Of a stretch of DNA of 64,000 nt, positions 19,813 through 32,800 are shown one piece after another. Under the pieces are notes generated by a model. The model had not been told where the DNA came from. It did no database searches and saw only the letters and a program-made list of their open reading frames with translations. Positions within the stretch are counted from its first letter, which is position 1; each line of letters starts with the position of its first letter. The position numbers and the translations under genes are program-made. The DNA is taken from NCBI RefSeq assembly GCF_016801865.2, contig NC_068938.1, positions 190,198,476-190,262,475 of the forward strand, read 5' to 3'. Origin of the DNA: Culex pipiens pallens (lineage: Eukaryota; Arthropoda; Insecta; Diptera; Culicidae).

Positions 19813-20881
19813 GAGTAGTGCGGTGCCTGTGGGGATGCGAAGTCCTGTTTTTTCGTGTTATTTTCCATCTCTTTTGTGTCGCTGTTCGAGTGCATGGGGT
19901 GATTGGTCATTATAATTAAATAATGGCATCAGTAGTGCGGTGCCTGTGGGGACGCGAAGTCCTGTTTTTTCGTGTTATTTTCCATCTCTTTTGTGTCGCT
20001 GTTCGAGTGCAGAGTGCATAATTGGCAAAGGGAGCGCGTGGTCGTAAAAAATATTCGGAGTGAAAAGTGATTTTTTTTTGTGTGCCTTTTGTTTCGCATT
20101 TTTATCGTGTATTGTGTGCTGCGAGGAGAAGATTACCCTCTGAAAATGCAGCGTCATCAGTGCATAATTGGCAAAGGGAGCGCGTGGTCGTAAAAAATAT
20201 GCGGAGTGAAAAGTGATTTCTTTTGTGATTTTCAAAGCCCTTCCTATATCATCGTTGATCGGAAGGCACGGCGTCGGGTGGATTGTGTTTAAATTTTTCG
20301 AATAAGGTTTAATTTTTTTTTTGCGGTGAAAAAGCCAATTCTATATAATGAACGAAAGACGCACTGACAATTTGGATCGTTGAGTTAATAGTGGAGCAAA
20401 ATAACTGTGTGTGAGTGATTTTGTGTGTTAACCAGAAAGACCTTCCCATAGCATCGTTGCTCGGAAGGCTCGCCGACGGATCTGTTATGAAAGTCCTCCC
20501 CATAGCGTCGTAGCTCGGGAGGCATCGAAAAGCCAATACCTTATCCCACTAACCCAAAAAAAAAATTAATCACGTGATGCTTGAAGGAGATGCTGTGGAT
20601 TCAACGGTCTCAAGCGGTATCAACAAGTATATAGCGAAAAACTATGTGCTTGATGAGTCTGCAACTTCAACTATCGGACTAACATTCCTCCCTTTCGTTG
20701 AACTGCAGGCTTCTTGGGAGGGCGCCGGTATTGACTAATAAAGTCGGGGTCTTCAGGGGTTAAACAGTGAACGGATGGTTGGCTCCCACTGATCATTTTT
20801 GATTCATTGTTTAACTTCAGCTGATCTGTCAATAACGGAGTAGCAGCTCATTGGCAGTCAACCATGCTCATGCTCATGCTC
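19813..20881 (+). mobile_element. Non-autonomous retroposon, 1069 bp, with 24-bp target duplication
   Basis: A 24-bp sequence (19789-19812) is repeated exactly at 20882-20905. Between them is DNA that starts gagtagtgcggtgcctgtgg and ends in a hexamer tail (catgct)n. The 5' part holds a 117-bp offset duplication (19814 and 19931) and a second repeated block, cataattggcaaagggagcg, near 20021 and 20162. Three related stem-loops follow (ccttcc...ggaagg near 20239, 20443 and 20495). The structure is that of a retroposon mobilised by a LINE machinery. No ORF was found. It may be an internal-deletion derivative of a larger LINE. Confidence 0.8.
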
Positions 20882-20905
20882 AAAGTTTATAAATGCCAAA
20901 GTTTA

Positions 20906-23152
20906 ATCGGGTAAAAGGATTTTTCCCTAAAATCTCATGGGCTTTTAAGGCATCATTCCAGATCGGCCATTTAGCGACCATGTTTGTTTAAAAAAAAACA
21001 TTCGAACCTTGATTCAGAATGGTTCAATTAATTTTTTTTCTTTGTGTTGTTTGTAGATGCATTTTACATGTAGTGATATTTTTTTAATTTCAATTTACTA
21101 TTTCTGGACCCTGCATTCAGAACCAACATGGACAGTCATTGCCACAAGAGTGAAGGACACCTTCTACGACCGTGAATAGATTTTTCCAAGTTAAGCATAT
21201 TGAAATGCTCAAATTTGTAGTTGGGTAATACTTCAAAAATCATACATCGTTACTATTGGACTAATCACAAACAAAACTAGTTAACTGAAAATAAGGTGGA
21301 TTTGAAAACTTTTAAGTTGTGTTCAGATATTGCCATAAATGCTATTAAAAGTATTTTAATGAATATTGATGAGAAAGTTGCAATAAAACCCCATCGAAAA
21401 ATGTCTATTTAGCTCTCAAAAAGTCGGGCAATAGCCGCTCTTTAACCTGTTTTTTATGTTAAAGTACTCGGAAAAGTACACCGTGGGACAAATTTGACAA
21501 ATTCATTAGCAATGAAATATTTGAAATAACATGAAACAACACTGAAAAAGTTATTTTCGTACTACAATTTGTTGGGGATTCTATGAATTATATTAAAAAA
21601 CTTCAAAAAAACTCAGGTGAAAAAAAAAACCATCTTGGAACGGTTCTTTAAATAAAATGATGATGATGATAAAATCTGCGGAAACAAAATTCACAAAACA
21701 AGGCAGTATGTGAAAAAGTGAGAGTGAGAGTTAAAATTAATTTATCGAAAAGTTATGGTCAATAGAGAACGTTAGTAATAATATGAAAGCTTGATTTTAA
21801 ATTTAGTTGTGCTCCAAATATTAAAGAGGAAATGTGGAACAAAAAGTCGAATGGACAAAAGGTCATCGTAATGTTTTTGTGAGGTTTTATATTATTTCAA
21901 ACATTAGCAATTCTTTTTCTATTTGAAAAAAAAAACAACTGAATCTTGATTGGCGTTATATTTATGTGAGTTCATATATTCTTAAAAAAATTGTGTAATG
22001 TAATAATTCTTTAAAAACAACTTATTTTTGATTGTCGTAAAAAATGATTTTTTTTACTCTTTCAAACAAAACCAGTTCTTTTTAAAAAGTTGTGCTTCTG
22101 AAATATTTTGTGATTTTTTCTTTCAATCTTAGAAAACAACTATTGTTGCTTGTTGTAATATTTTTGTGAGTTTTACCATTATTTAAAAACAAACAAGGTG
22201 GTTGGAATATTTAAGTATTTTTTCCCAATCTTTCAAACTAAAGCAGTTCCGAAAAGAGAACTTCTCCAATATTTGCAGGTTTACTATCCTTTTTTGAATC
22301 ACTATATGATTTTTTTATAGCAAATCTGGCTTCTGAAGTATTTTATTATTCAAAGTTCTGTTAAAAGTTAAAAGTTTGTCAAAAATGTGTCCAAAACTCA
22401 GGGGAAATTTTTTATCATTTTTTTTAATGAAAATGGAAGTGAGAAGAAACGAAACCCGTTCAAAACACTTGTTGATACCGGTTTATCAATTCTGATGCAT
22501 TAAGGCTCATTTAGAAAAACTTTGCTTGTGTTTTTTCTTTTTAAACTTTTGACCTTTTATCTTCGAGCTTATGTAAAATATGTATGAACTTTTCGAATAA
22601 GTGTGCACTTGCGCTTCTATTTTTATTGCTTTGTTTAAAAAAAACTGGGTTTAATGCAAAAATTAAAAAAAAAACTTCTCGGTCAGATTATGCAAAACCC
22701 ATAAAAACATAAGCATATGCAAAAACGGTTATTTTTACCTTTAAAATAACAAGAAGACATGCCAAAATTATCGGAGCTGAACATAAGCAAAATTAATAAA
22801 AAAAAATATTCAGAACTTAAAAAAATGTATCCAATATTCAATTATCCTCGGATAATAAGTTCATCAAAACTAAAACCAAAAACATTTTTTTAAAAGCACA
22901 CAAACAGTCGTAGAAAGTGAAAGCAATTTGTATCGTTTATGCCAATCCATTTGGACTCTGCAGAAGGTGCCGCAAACAATAAAAAGCTGCAATCCCAACC
23001 CAGTACAATGCAATGGTTTACCGATAAAAAAACACAGATCTTATTCCAATCACGTAACTACCGCGTTTCCTAAATCGAGCACCCAGCTGACTCATTTACA
23101 CCACACATGCTTATTTTTGTCACTCAATCAGCTGGCAGTCTCATACCAACCA
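20906..23152. other. AT-rich intergenic DNA, no gene seen
   Basis: This is highly A/T-rich with frequent homopolymers and no supported ORF, RNA gene or clear inverted repeat. Confidence 0.6.
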
Positions 23153-23224
23153 AGCAGAGTGGCGCAGTGGAAGCGTGCTGGGCCCATAACCCAGAGGTCC
23201 GTAGATCGAAACTACGCTCTGCTA
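23153..23224 (+). tRNA. tRNA-iMet: Initiator tRNA-Met (CAU)
   Basis: This is a 72-nt cloverleaf. Acceptor AGCAGAG pairs with CTCTGCT, with discriminator A. The D arm is GCGCAGTGGAAGCGTGC. The anticodon stem-loop CTGGG-CCCATAA-CCCAG carries anticodon CAT and the three G:C pairs typical of initiators. The T arm CGTAG-ATCGAAA-CTACG has the initiator loop AUCGAAA instead of TTC. Boxes A and B are internal. A T-run terminator lies just downstream at about 23233-23243. No intron. It initiates translation in the cytosol. Confidence 0.95.
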
Positions 23225-23681
23225 ACAAGTGGGAATTCTTTTTTATCAATACGAAATGCCACAGTGACTGTTTTTCTGAACCACATTTCCCCACCCCCTA
23301 ATTGACCAATAAATCAACTGAACTGCAACTCTAAACCAGTCTCTGAACTTTGACTTGGTCTCTGGTCATCTGGGACAGCTTGGGGCACCGGCGGCGGAGG
23401 TTTATGTTTTGGACACAGTTTTGCGCTCTCGCTCGGCAATTTAGAGTGACGGCTGTTGATCTTGCGCGATTTGAGCAGAGTTGCAGCGGCTCCAGTTCGC
23501 CAGCTTGTTTGTTGATTCTGTTCAATTAGCCGTGATGACATAATTTGATTTCGCAGCATCCCTTCGCTCTTATGTTGACACGGGTAAGCGTTCTATCAGA
23601 AACAATGATTTTTTTTGAGAATATATTCAATATTTCAAAGGAGAGTTTGAACTATAATTTATACTTTTAAATGCTTTTGAA

Positions 23682-23888
23682 TACAGAGAAACCTAACGCG
23701 GTGGCGTTACGCTTTTTGTTTCGTAGATTTCTCCTAAACCATACAATATTTTTGCAAGCTTCAAAAGGCGTTTTGTAGATTTGAACAAACCCTACAAATT
23801 GCTTTTAAATGATTGCAAAAATGTTGCGTCGTTCCAGAGAAATCTACAAATTAGAAAAACGTAACGCACCGCGTAAATATTCTCTGTA
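23682..23888. mobile_element. Short pogo-like MITE, TA-flanked (copy 1)
   Basis: TA (23682-23683) is followed by CAGAGAAACCTAACGCGG, and CCGCGTAAATATTCTCTG is followed by TA (23887-23888). Inner parts also pair (gcaatttgtaggg-type segments). A diverged relative lies at 60939-61131. Confidence 0.8.
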
Positions 23889-24269
23889 TCATGAATATTA
23901 TTGAAGCAAACTATTTGAAAAAATAGTAACGCCGTGTTGTTGTGGAAATGTGGTTTTAAAATAAAGTCTGTCTAAACCATTTAGTTACAATGCTATCTAT
24001 TTTTTATAAAACCTTTTATTTAAGTTCCGAATCTAAATAATTTAACGGATCAGAGAGATTTTTTTGGTTTGGTTGATTGCCTTCTATTTTAAATATAGTT
24101 TAATGTTTTTAAACAAAACACTTCTAGATTTTTAAAAGCAAAGCAATTCTCAGAGATTTCGTTCATTCGATTTTTTGAATATTTTAATCTGGCTGAATTT
24201 TTTTTGGTGCCTTCGCACAAAATAAGCCATTTCGCATCATAAGTTTATCCTTGTAATTTTCTTTACAAA

Positions 24270-25390
24270 TTTGGCAGCTGTCCATACAAAAATGATATAT
24301 GAAAATAAAATATATAAAATCTTTATATTTTGCATTTACAAGACAGTGAAATTTTGTATCTTGAGAAGGGATTTTCTGATCAATTTGGTGTCTTCGGCAA
24401 GGGTTATGATAAGGATTTCTCTGAAAAAACAAGAACAAGGAAAAAATTCGGATTTTCCAATAAACTTTTTATCACTAAAAGTAAATTTCCCAAAATACGT
24501 TTTTTATATTCAGAATTTCGATTTTTTTTTAAATGTCACCTGATTATCTGATTATTATGAAACTTTAGCGAAATCTTCTGAAAAAATCTTCTAATTAAAA
24601 AGGTTTACAAATAGATAATTGGGTCCTGAAATGAGGCTTAAATTTGTGATATTACTGCTCACAACGATAATGCTTATTTTTCTTTTTATCAATTTAGAAA
24701 AGTTAACTCCGCGAACCTTCTTGACAGAAAAGGTCCTACTTGACATCTCGTTCCAAGGGGACCATAGTTGATCCATTGGAAAAATGTTGTCTTGTCATTT
24801 TTTTTTGCATTAAAATCAGAAATCAGTAATCAATAATCAGAAATGGTTTATAATCGTGTTTTTTACCGTTGTACATAAAAATTTACATAGGGCTTTAGGA
24901 CCCAATTTTCCTAATTTCATAGTTTTGACCAAATTATATATTTTTTTGAAATGTCAGTTTTTTCTAAGAGAAAATTGTAGGAAATTCTTTCAGTTTAAAT
25001 AAAAATCGGTGGTGTTTAACTTTCAAGAAGTACTTTAAAAGTGCAAAAAAAAACGTAAAGCAATAGAAAATTTATTCCTAAAAACAACTATAACTTAAAA
25101 ACGGTACGTTTTATAATAAAAAATGTAATTTACATTTTGATTGCAAACTCGAGTTTGCTTTAAAACATTATTTTTAATAATTAGTTTTCCTATTTTAGAT
25201 GTTTGGGATTTAATTTTTAGTGATAAAGAGTTAAACTCAAAAAACGGGTTTTCCGTGTACCTATTTTTTCCCCAAAAAATCGCAATCATAACCTACAATT
25301 TTGCCGAAGACACTTAATCTATCAGAAATTCCTTTCTTAAGGTATAGAATTTTCTACATTTACCCATCCATTTTGTATGACCAACCTCGA
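24270..25390. repeat. Foldback repeat, about 1.1 kb
   Basis: The left side (tccatacaaaaatgat near 24281; gtgtcttcggcaagggttat near 24388) is matched in inverted orientation on the right (accgaa-type gccgaagacactt near 25302; catccattttgtatga near 25366). The centre, 24600-24960, is the same family as 14580-14696 plus 15643-15950. No coding capacity. Borders are approximate. Confidence 0.6.
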
Positions 25391-25537
25391 AAATTGAATA
25401 GAGCCTTGAATGAGAAAACTAATGATGCAATATGACTTCTTTTGACATGAAGAACGCACAATGTTTTATCCAATCAAAAAAAAAATAAAATTAAAAAATT
25501 GCAAAACAAAATTGCGAAATTTTAGAGAACTCTTCTA

Positions 25538-26260
25538 CAGTAGTTGTTCGGTAACTGGGCTGCTTTTTAACTGGGCGTTCGATAACTGGGCCTTAGCCCA
25601 GTTAAAAAGCAGACAAACGTCAAAAAACCAAAACAAACCGAAATGACCGAGGGGTTAATGGATGCAATAATCATGTTCTATACACCCAAAGTTAAAGAAC
25701 GAGAGGATAGTCCTCACGAAAAGAAACGTGAGAAAAGTGCTATTTTGCGAGGGTATAGTCCTCTCGTGTGTTCATTCGTGCATTGGAACAGTTCATCCTA
25801 TTGAGTGGCTTACATGGACAAATTACCGCCACTTAGTCACCGAACCATGGTGGCCTATACGGCAAAGGCACTGTTCAATATGCCGAAGGTCTTGGGTTCG
25901 AGTCTCGGTACCAGTACTTTTTTTTTGATAGATGAACTTTTTTTGAAGATGAACCCATGAGTAAAGTACTCTCGGTATTTTCGGGATTTATCCTCTCAGT
26001 CCGCACACAGTACCATTTTACTACCGAATCGTGCTCTTTATCCTCTCGTATGCCAACGTCCAGTTCTGGGTGTAAATAAAACAAACTTTTTTCTAACTTT
26101 CAATTAATTTCAAGGCACAATCAAAGACATATGAAAAGAAAGCATTGTAAATAAATTTGAGTAAATTTTATTTTGATATTTCATCAGGAAAATGTTATGA
26201 ATCGGTGGTCCCCTCGTTATTTTTCGTTCAGCCCAGTTAGCGAGCAGCATTCGGCGACTG
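25538..26260. mobile_element. pogo-like MITE, 723 bp, TA-flanked, with internal SINE-like insert
   Basis: The ends are CAGTAGTTGTTCGGTAACTG and ...CAGCATTCGGCGACTG. TA flanks both sides (25536-25537, 26261-26262). The motif gcccagtta recurs several times inside in both orientations. CAGT...ACTG ends with a TA target are typical of pogo/Tigger-derived MITEs. A tRNA-derived segment lies inside (next entry). Confidence 0.75.
25838..26075 (+). mobile_element. tRNA-derived SINE-like segment
   Basis: A box A-like stretch (tggtggcctatacggcaaagg) and a box B (gggttcgagtctc) lie about 30 nt apart, followed by a T run at 25917-25926. The acceptor arms do not pair, so it is not a functional tRNA. The 3' part (tatcctctcgtatgcc, cagttctgggtgta) is shared with about 6045-6085. 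Confidence 0.55.
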
Positions 26261-26338
26261 TATTACCAAATTTTGTGTAGTTCAATACGACATAGAAATA
26301 AAACAACAGGTTGTGATACGGGTAGAGCAATAAAGCAG

Positions 26339-26344
26339 TTTATT
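26339..26344 (-). promoter_or_regulatory. Candidate poly(A) signal of the SLC7 gene
   Basis: AATAAA on the minus strand, about 550 nt after the stop codon at 26895. The intervening 26345-26894 would be 3' UTR and contains no other supported feature. It is a candidate only. Confidence 0.35.
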
Positions 26345-26894
26345 TATATATATTTTCCAATTACAACATACTTCAATGCAATAAAGCCAAAAAAAAATCT
26401 GTATCAAAGATTCCTAATTAGTAATACAATACAGCCTAATGTATAATTTATGCCTAATCTGCCATAAAAAGCTTCACTTTGTTACAGTCTTGTGTGTTCT
26501 GTCGTATCGATTGATAGTGTTTTGCTTGATTGTTGGAATTGTTAGTGTTATCCTAATTATTGTTACTGAAAATGCAAGTATTGTACGTTTGTCATTTGTG
26601 TGTGCGCGTGGAATTGTTTGAACTGCTTGAGCATCGCTTTCACTCGAGAGCAAAGTAGACACACGAGGGAGATTCTAAGCCTAACTAAAGTATGCTTAAG
26701 TGCTAGTTTGAATCGATATTATTATTGCTACAATTAAATTCGTCCGAAGGCTGCAACTGCTGTTTTTGCTGGTATTTACACGCACGATATGTACCTGTGG
26801 AATACCTTTGAGGTATTTGTCTACACTGTGAATGTTTTGCTTGAGTTTCATCTCTTACTAATATGTACACAAGATCGTCGCTATTGAATTGTGA

Positions 26895-29800
26895 TTAATC
26901 CATCTTTTCGCTGTTGGGCATGCACACAAACAGCTTGGCGCAGAACATGTTGATGGCCTGGGACCGGGCGGCAAGCCACTTCCACGGTTTGTGGATCGTG
27001 ATGTAGTACACCGGGATGCCGAGCACGATTATGGCCGTTCCGATGGCCACTTCGGTGGGCGATTCAAACACGGAAAAGATCACCAGGAAGCCCGCCGTCA
27101 GGAGGAAGACTATGGGAGCCACCAACGAAACCTGGGATTTGGTTGGAAATTTAAGTTCGAAGATCTCATTTTGAACTAAGATGATATTGTTACCTTAATT
27201 GGTCGCTTGGCATCGGGATTTGTCTTGCGTAGCCTCAGCAGTCCAGCAACCGAGATGAAGATGAACAAAATTTCAACGTAGCTCACGTAGTTGATGATCG
27301 AGAAGACATCGCGTATGAACAGCAGAAGCAACGTTAGAAGGCACTGAAATTTAAAATCATTAGCCTAAACTTCAAATCGAGAAATTCTCAAAAGACATAC
27401 CAAAAAGATCAGCGACGGAATCGGCGTCAGGCAGCCCACGTTGATGAGCGAGAGGGCGGCTGGCAGGTGGCCGTTGCGGGCTCCCACGAAGAACAGCCGC
27501 GACGAGGCGAAGATGGCACCGTTCAGCGAACCAAACGTCGAGCAGGCTACAAACAGTGGCATAACCCAGGCCATGAAACCGAGCATTTTATCCGCGAACG
27601 TTACCTAAAAGGAAAGAGAAAGAGTTTTATTTAGTTAGTGAAATTTGAAAGAATGAGTAGTATGGACTTATTTTTATCACTATAATAAAACAAAATCGTT
27701 TTTTTTGCTCAGTTTTGAAATGATAATGATTATGTATTAATAATTATTAGTGAATGGAATAATTACAATATATTTGTTTGTTTAGTGTTTTAAACTAAAT
27801 TTGACACTTTTAAGATTTTTCCATACTTTGTATTTTGGTACCGTCAACTAGGGCGAATTGGGACAGCAGTTTTAACCACGTTAGAGCACAATATTTTGAT
27901 TTTGACTCAGACCAACAAAATGTGTACATTCATTTCCAAATTTAAAACCTTTAAGTAGGGTAGGGTAGTCATCAATGAGACACTTTTGGTTTCCAACTTT
28001 TAAAGATTTTTCTCATTTTTTCATTAGCATGCTTTAATGAGCTTTTTGTTGCATTATCTTTCTTTTAATGTGTTCTAACATTGACCAAAATATGAGATCG
28101 ATCCGACATCTACAGCCAGAGTTATTCAACTGTCTCATTGTAGACGAACTTGGCAGGAACAATGAGACAGCTGGGGAACAATGAGACACACTACGAAAAT
28201 CAAGATTTTTCTAGTAAAACATCATGTTTTTGTATTGTTCCATTACAGGTAACTTGTCTTGAACATTTTAGAGCAATTTTGCCAACTTGAAACATTCATT
28301 AACAAAAGTTATACTAAAAAGTATTTAAATTTTGTAAAATTCGTATATTTATACCAAATAACTTTGTATTTTTGGTTAAATGAAGTTAAAACTCTATAAA
28401 TATGCCAAAAATCACTTTTAATTCATGTTTTGAAAGATTTCCATAGATTTTGAAAAGTTTAATGAAGAAAAATCAAAGTGTCTCATTGTTATCCATGAGC
28501 TGAAATGAGTGGGGAACAATGAGACAGTCCTGGATACTGGGTATATTCTAAATTTTGGCCAAACCTAATGAAAGGACATTGTAGCCCAACTCAATTCCTA
28601 TGGAACGTCGAAAGAAATTTGAAGAAATATTAGTTTTGGTGTAAATGGCAGCCTACGAGCGAAAAAGTATTTTTTGTCCATAATTTACTTTTACACCCCA
28701 GAATCAAACATTTATGAATAACTTTTCAAGGGAGCGTCCATAACCAAAGCCACTATTATAGCAGACGTGTATCCAGTAGATACACCTTTCCCCCAAATAT
28801 GAGCCTGATTGGTTGAAACTACGACTTGTGAGAGCCATTTTATCATTGTTCCCCGTGTCTCATTGATGACTACTCTACCCTAATCTAAACACTTGAATAA
28901 ATAGCTCACTTAAATAAATAGCTCAAATAAAAGTGAGCAAGCAATTATCTATTGTTGATAAATCTAGAAATGTTGTATGAATAGCGGCAAACTGCAACGT
29001 GACAAGAATAGGTCGAATAGCTTAGTGTGACGAAAATGGGTATATTTCCCCAAAAAATTGCCCGTAGCACTCAGGGATTTGTTACTTCATTCACAGTACT
29101 GTTCGACTGTTGAAATGTATAAAACTTCAATGGATACTTTTTGCCTTAAAAAAAGCTTAAAATTTGATACATAGGAATTTTTTTCTATTTTCGGTGACAA
29201 AAACATGTTTTTCAAAATACTTTGAAATGTTAAAATAGAAAAGCAATCAACTAAAAACAAAGGCAATTTCCTGCAGTTATTATCACATTTAGCTCGATTA
29301 AAACAATTTATATATAAGTGGAATTTCCATTAACTGTTCGGCAAAGAGTTTTCTTTGGCATTTTTTTGAAAACTAATGATAGTGTTTAATAAACTAATTC
29401 CGTATAATGACAAATTGACTACAACTTGCTTGTATTTTTCTGTATTTTGAAAATGCATGTTTTTACTCTAAAAAAACCTCAAAATATTTATTGTTGCAAT
29501 ATGAGTATCAAATTATTGTGTTTTGTCAAACATTTCGAGTGTCATACATTTTTTTTTTGAAAATTCTGAAAATTTTCACCTAACTACGTTTCTTTTGAAA
29601 AAATATTCAATTTCAGTTTGATCAGAATTTGTCATACATTTCGAATGCAATAATAACCTTTTTTGAAAATACTCAAAAATTTCGTTGGTAGTTCCGTAGT
29701 TTAGTGAAAATTTTGAGTATATTCAAAAAAATAATACTATATTCGAAATGTATGAAAAATCCCGATCATTTGATATCCATATTGAAAAAAAAAACTGAAA

Positions 29801-32800
29801 CTATGAATATTATTTCGAAAATACGTAGTTTTATGATTTTTTTTAGTATATTCGAAAAATGTTGTTATTACATTCGAAATGTATAAAAAATTCCAATCAT
29901 TTGATACCCATAATGTTTAAAAAATTGAGTATTTTTTCAATAATACGTAGTTTTGTGAAAAAAAGTTTTTTTTTCAAAAAATTGTTAGTTTTCTTTTTTC
30001 AAAAAATGAAATTCTCAATTTGACCTCCTAGACCCATCTTAATGACTCAAAATCAAATTCTAAGCAAATGTCTGTGTGTGTGGTGGGATGTTGATCAAAA
30101 ATTGTCACTCGATTATCTCGACACTGGCTTAACCGATTTTGTCTATTTTGGCCTCATTCGATCCGTCTTGGGGTCCCATAAGTCGCTGTTAAAAATTGTG
30201 CAGTTTAGTTAAGTACTTCAAAAGTTATGCTAAAAAACGATTATGACTAATGTTCGGAAGATTGTAAAAAAGAGTGATTTTTGTAAGAAAACCCGCCATG
30301 TTATACATTTTTAGAAAGGTTTTTGAAACACCTTTCCAACGCGACTAAAACATTGAATATCTGACAATCCTATCAAAAGTTATCAGCACTTAAGTGTTAT
30401 TTATACACTTTTTGGAGACCAGTTCTCAGATATTTTGATGAAAACGTTTGGATAGGTAGTTAAAAGACCTTTCCAACGAGCATGAATTGAATAAGCGATT
30501 TTATCATCCTATCACAAGTTGCAAGCACATAAGTGCCCTGAAATATGATGATCTGACTACCCAATCTGATGGTATGAAAAATGAGTCAAATTGATAAAAC
30601 ACTGAAAGGTCCGGCCCTATTGTGTCTATTTTGGATAGCATTCCCCTTTAAATGTGAGGAAGGCACCAACCACCTAAGGGTTGATAAAGCAACGTTTTTT
30701 GTAAAATCTCAAAAACTCGTGATGGTTACAATTAAACCCCTTTTTTGTTTATACAGCAGACTGCTCTACAATTTGGTTAAATATAATAACACTTCAAAAA
30801 ATATCTATAGAAAGCTACAGAAAACACGAAATTTTGAACTGAAAGATTTTGTTCTAAATGAAAAAAATAACCATTCTGGATTATTTCAGATTCAAATAGT
30901 ATTAAATTTCCTTTCTAATGAAATGTTCAATACAATTTACACACAGAAAAAAATCAATTCTCGAAACCGTGAAGTCAGTTCACGATTATGAGAACCACGA
31001 AGGAATATATTCACGTTTATGGTGCAAATGCACCATACTCATGAATAAATTCCTTCGTGGATCTCACATTCGTGAACTTAATTCACGATTACGGGAATTG
31101 ATTTTTTCTGTGCAGATTGATGTCCAGAAATGGCAGAGATTTTAAAACTATTTTAGTTTATTTTTCAATGAGAATACGGTTCTCCGAAATATTTAGTACG
31201 CCATCAAATTGGACGTTCAATTTTACATAAAAGTCCCATTGACACTAAATTTTTATGGGGTCGTACCGACCCTCCATCACGAGATATCGAATAATGGACC
31301 TCGAGATCAGGGACCAAAATTACAGCTTAGGACAAAGTTTCACACAAATCCACCCACAAATAAAAGGGGTCGAGGCAACTGCTGTGCGCCAAGCAAAAAA
31401 GAATTTTATGTCAATTTTAATGCACTGTCAAATGCATCAAGTCATTTTGGATTCAACTCACTCATTAGTTATTAATTCGTAATCATATGCTATACTTACA
31501 GCGACTGCTTGCGACGAAAGCATCACATCCGGTGGCAGCACGGCAAAGTACGCAATGTTGGTGATAACGTAAATGATGGTCACCGTTGGCATACTGATGC
31601 AGATGGCTCGTGGAAGGTTTCTGTTAAAACATAATGAACATCATTCTACCATAAACTACCGTTAACTTGAGAATTTTTGAATGTACCGGTAGGGATCACG
31701 CAGTTCTTCCGTTACAAAGTTCAAATAGTTCCACCCAGAGTACGAAAACAGTCCATTGTAGAACGCTAGCGCGATAAACCCAGGCTGAACCTTGGAGTTC
31801 TCGAACGGATTTTGCAGCAGTTCAGTGTTGCCGGCCAGCAGGTACCACGCACCAGCGGCCACGATCACCAACAGGGCACCGACCTTCATTCCGGTGAACG
31901 TTTCCGTCACTCGGGTTACCCATTTCACATTGTAACAGTTGATTGCTGTTAAAAGACCTGGTAAAAAAAATATTGAATCAGTAACTGAGATTTGGCAACA
32001 CTTCTCCCTACAAACAACTCACAAGTGATCAGTGCGGCCAGCAACCGCACCGACTCATAAGGCGCTTCACAGGTTGGCCACAGCGGCTGCAGCAGGTACT
32101 GGGCAAAGGTGATGGCCGTGATGGCGTTGCCGGCCGGGACCAAAATCAGCAACGCAACCCACAGGTACAGGAAGGCCGGCAACGGGCCGAACGCTTCCCC
32201 AATGTACGCGTAGTCGCCGCCGGACTTGGGGATCATGGTTCCTGAGAAAAGAAGCGAGAAGGATGGAATAAATTAAGACGGTTTTGGACGCCTTTTTTGC
32301 TTGCAGTCTGTACGTTTTGTGGGAAACTATGGTGCGCGGCCCAGCTGGAGTTTTTGAAGTTGGAGTTGAACCGGTTTTGGTGCTGCATTCAAATTGGGGA
32401 TTTGGGTGCCAGACAAATTTGCATGTGAATTATATGCATTCCAGCTTGTCATTATGCTGAACGTTTATGAATTATAGGCTGTGTCAAATTATATTGAATT
32501 TTTGCATCCGGTGAGCGTTATAAATAATTTTTAAAATAGAACGTTTTATTAAATTGGCATTCAAGGATTTATGTATATTTTTTGGCAAATAAGTTTTTCT
32601 GTTCAATTAGTCCGTGGCAAATATTTTTCATAGTTTATGTCGTTTTTTCGCGAAAAAAAGTTTTCGTCGTTACATACATATTTTGAAAAATAACTGGATT
32701 GGTGTAAAATGCATTTAAAAACACTTTTTACATTCAAATGGGTAACTCTCTACCAACTCACACGAAATCGGGAAAATTTGCCCCGACCCCTCTTCAATTT

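Larger units (their letters stand above)
27605..31499. other. SLC7 intron 4, repeat-rich
   Basis: This holds a TA MITE (27963-28880), a diverged foldback around 29500-29790 built on catttcgaatg-type arms, and a half copy of the 32740-34092 element with a smaller MITE inside it. Positions 30080-30560 read like another dispersed mosquito repeat, family not identified. No exon-like frame was seen. Confidence 0.6.
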
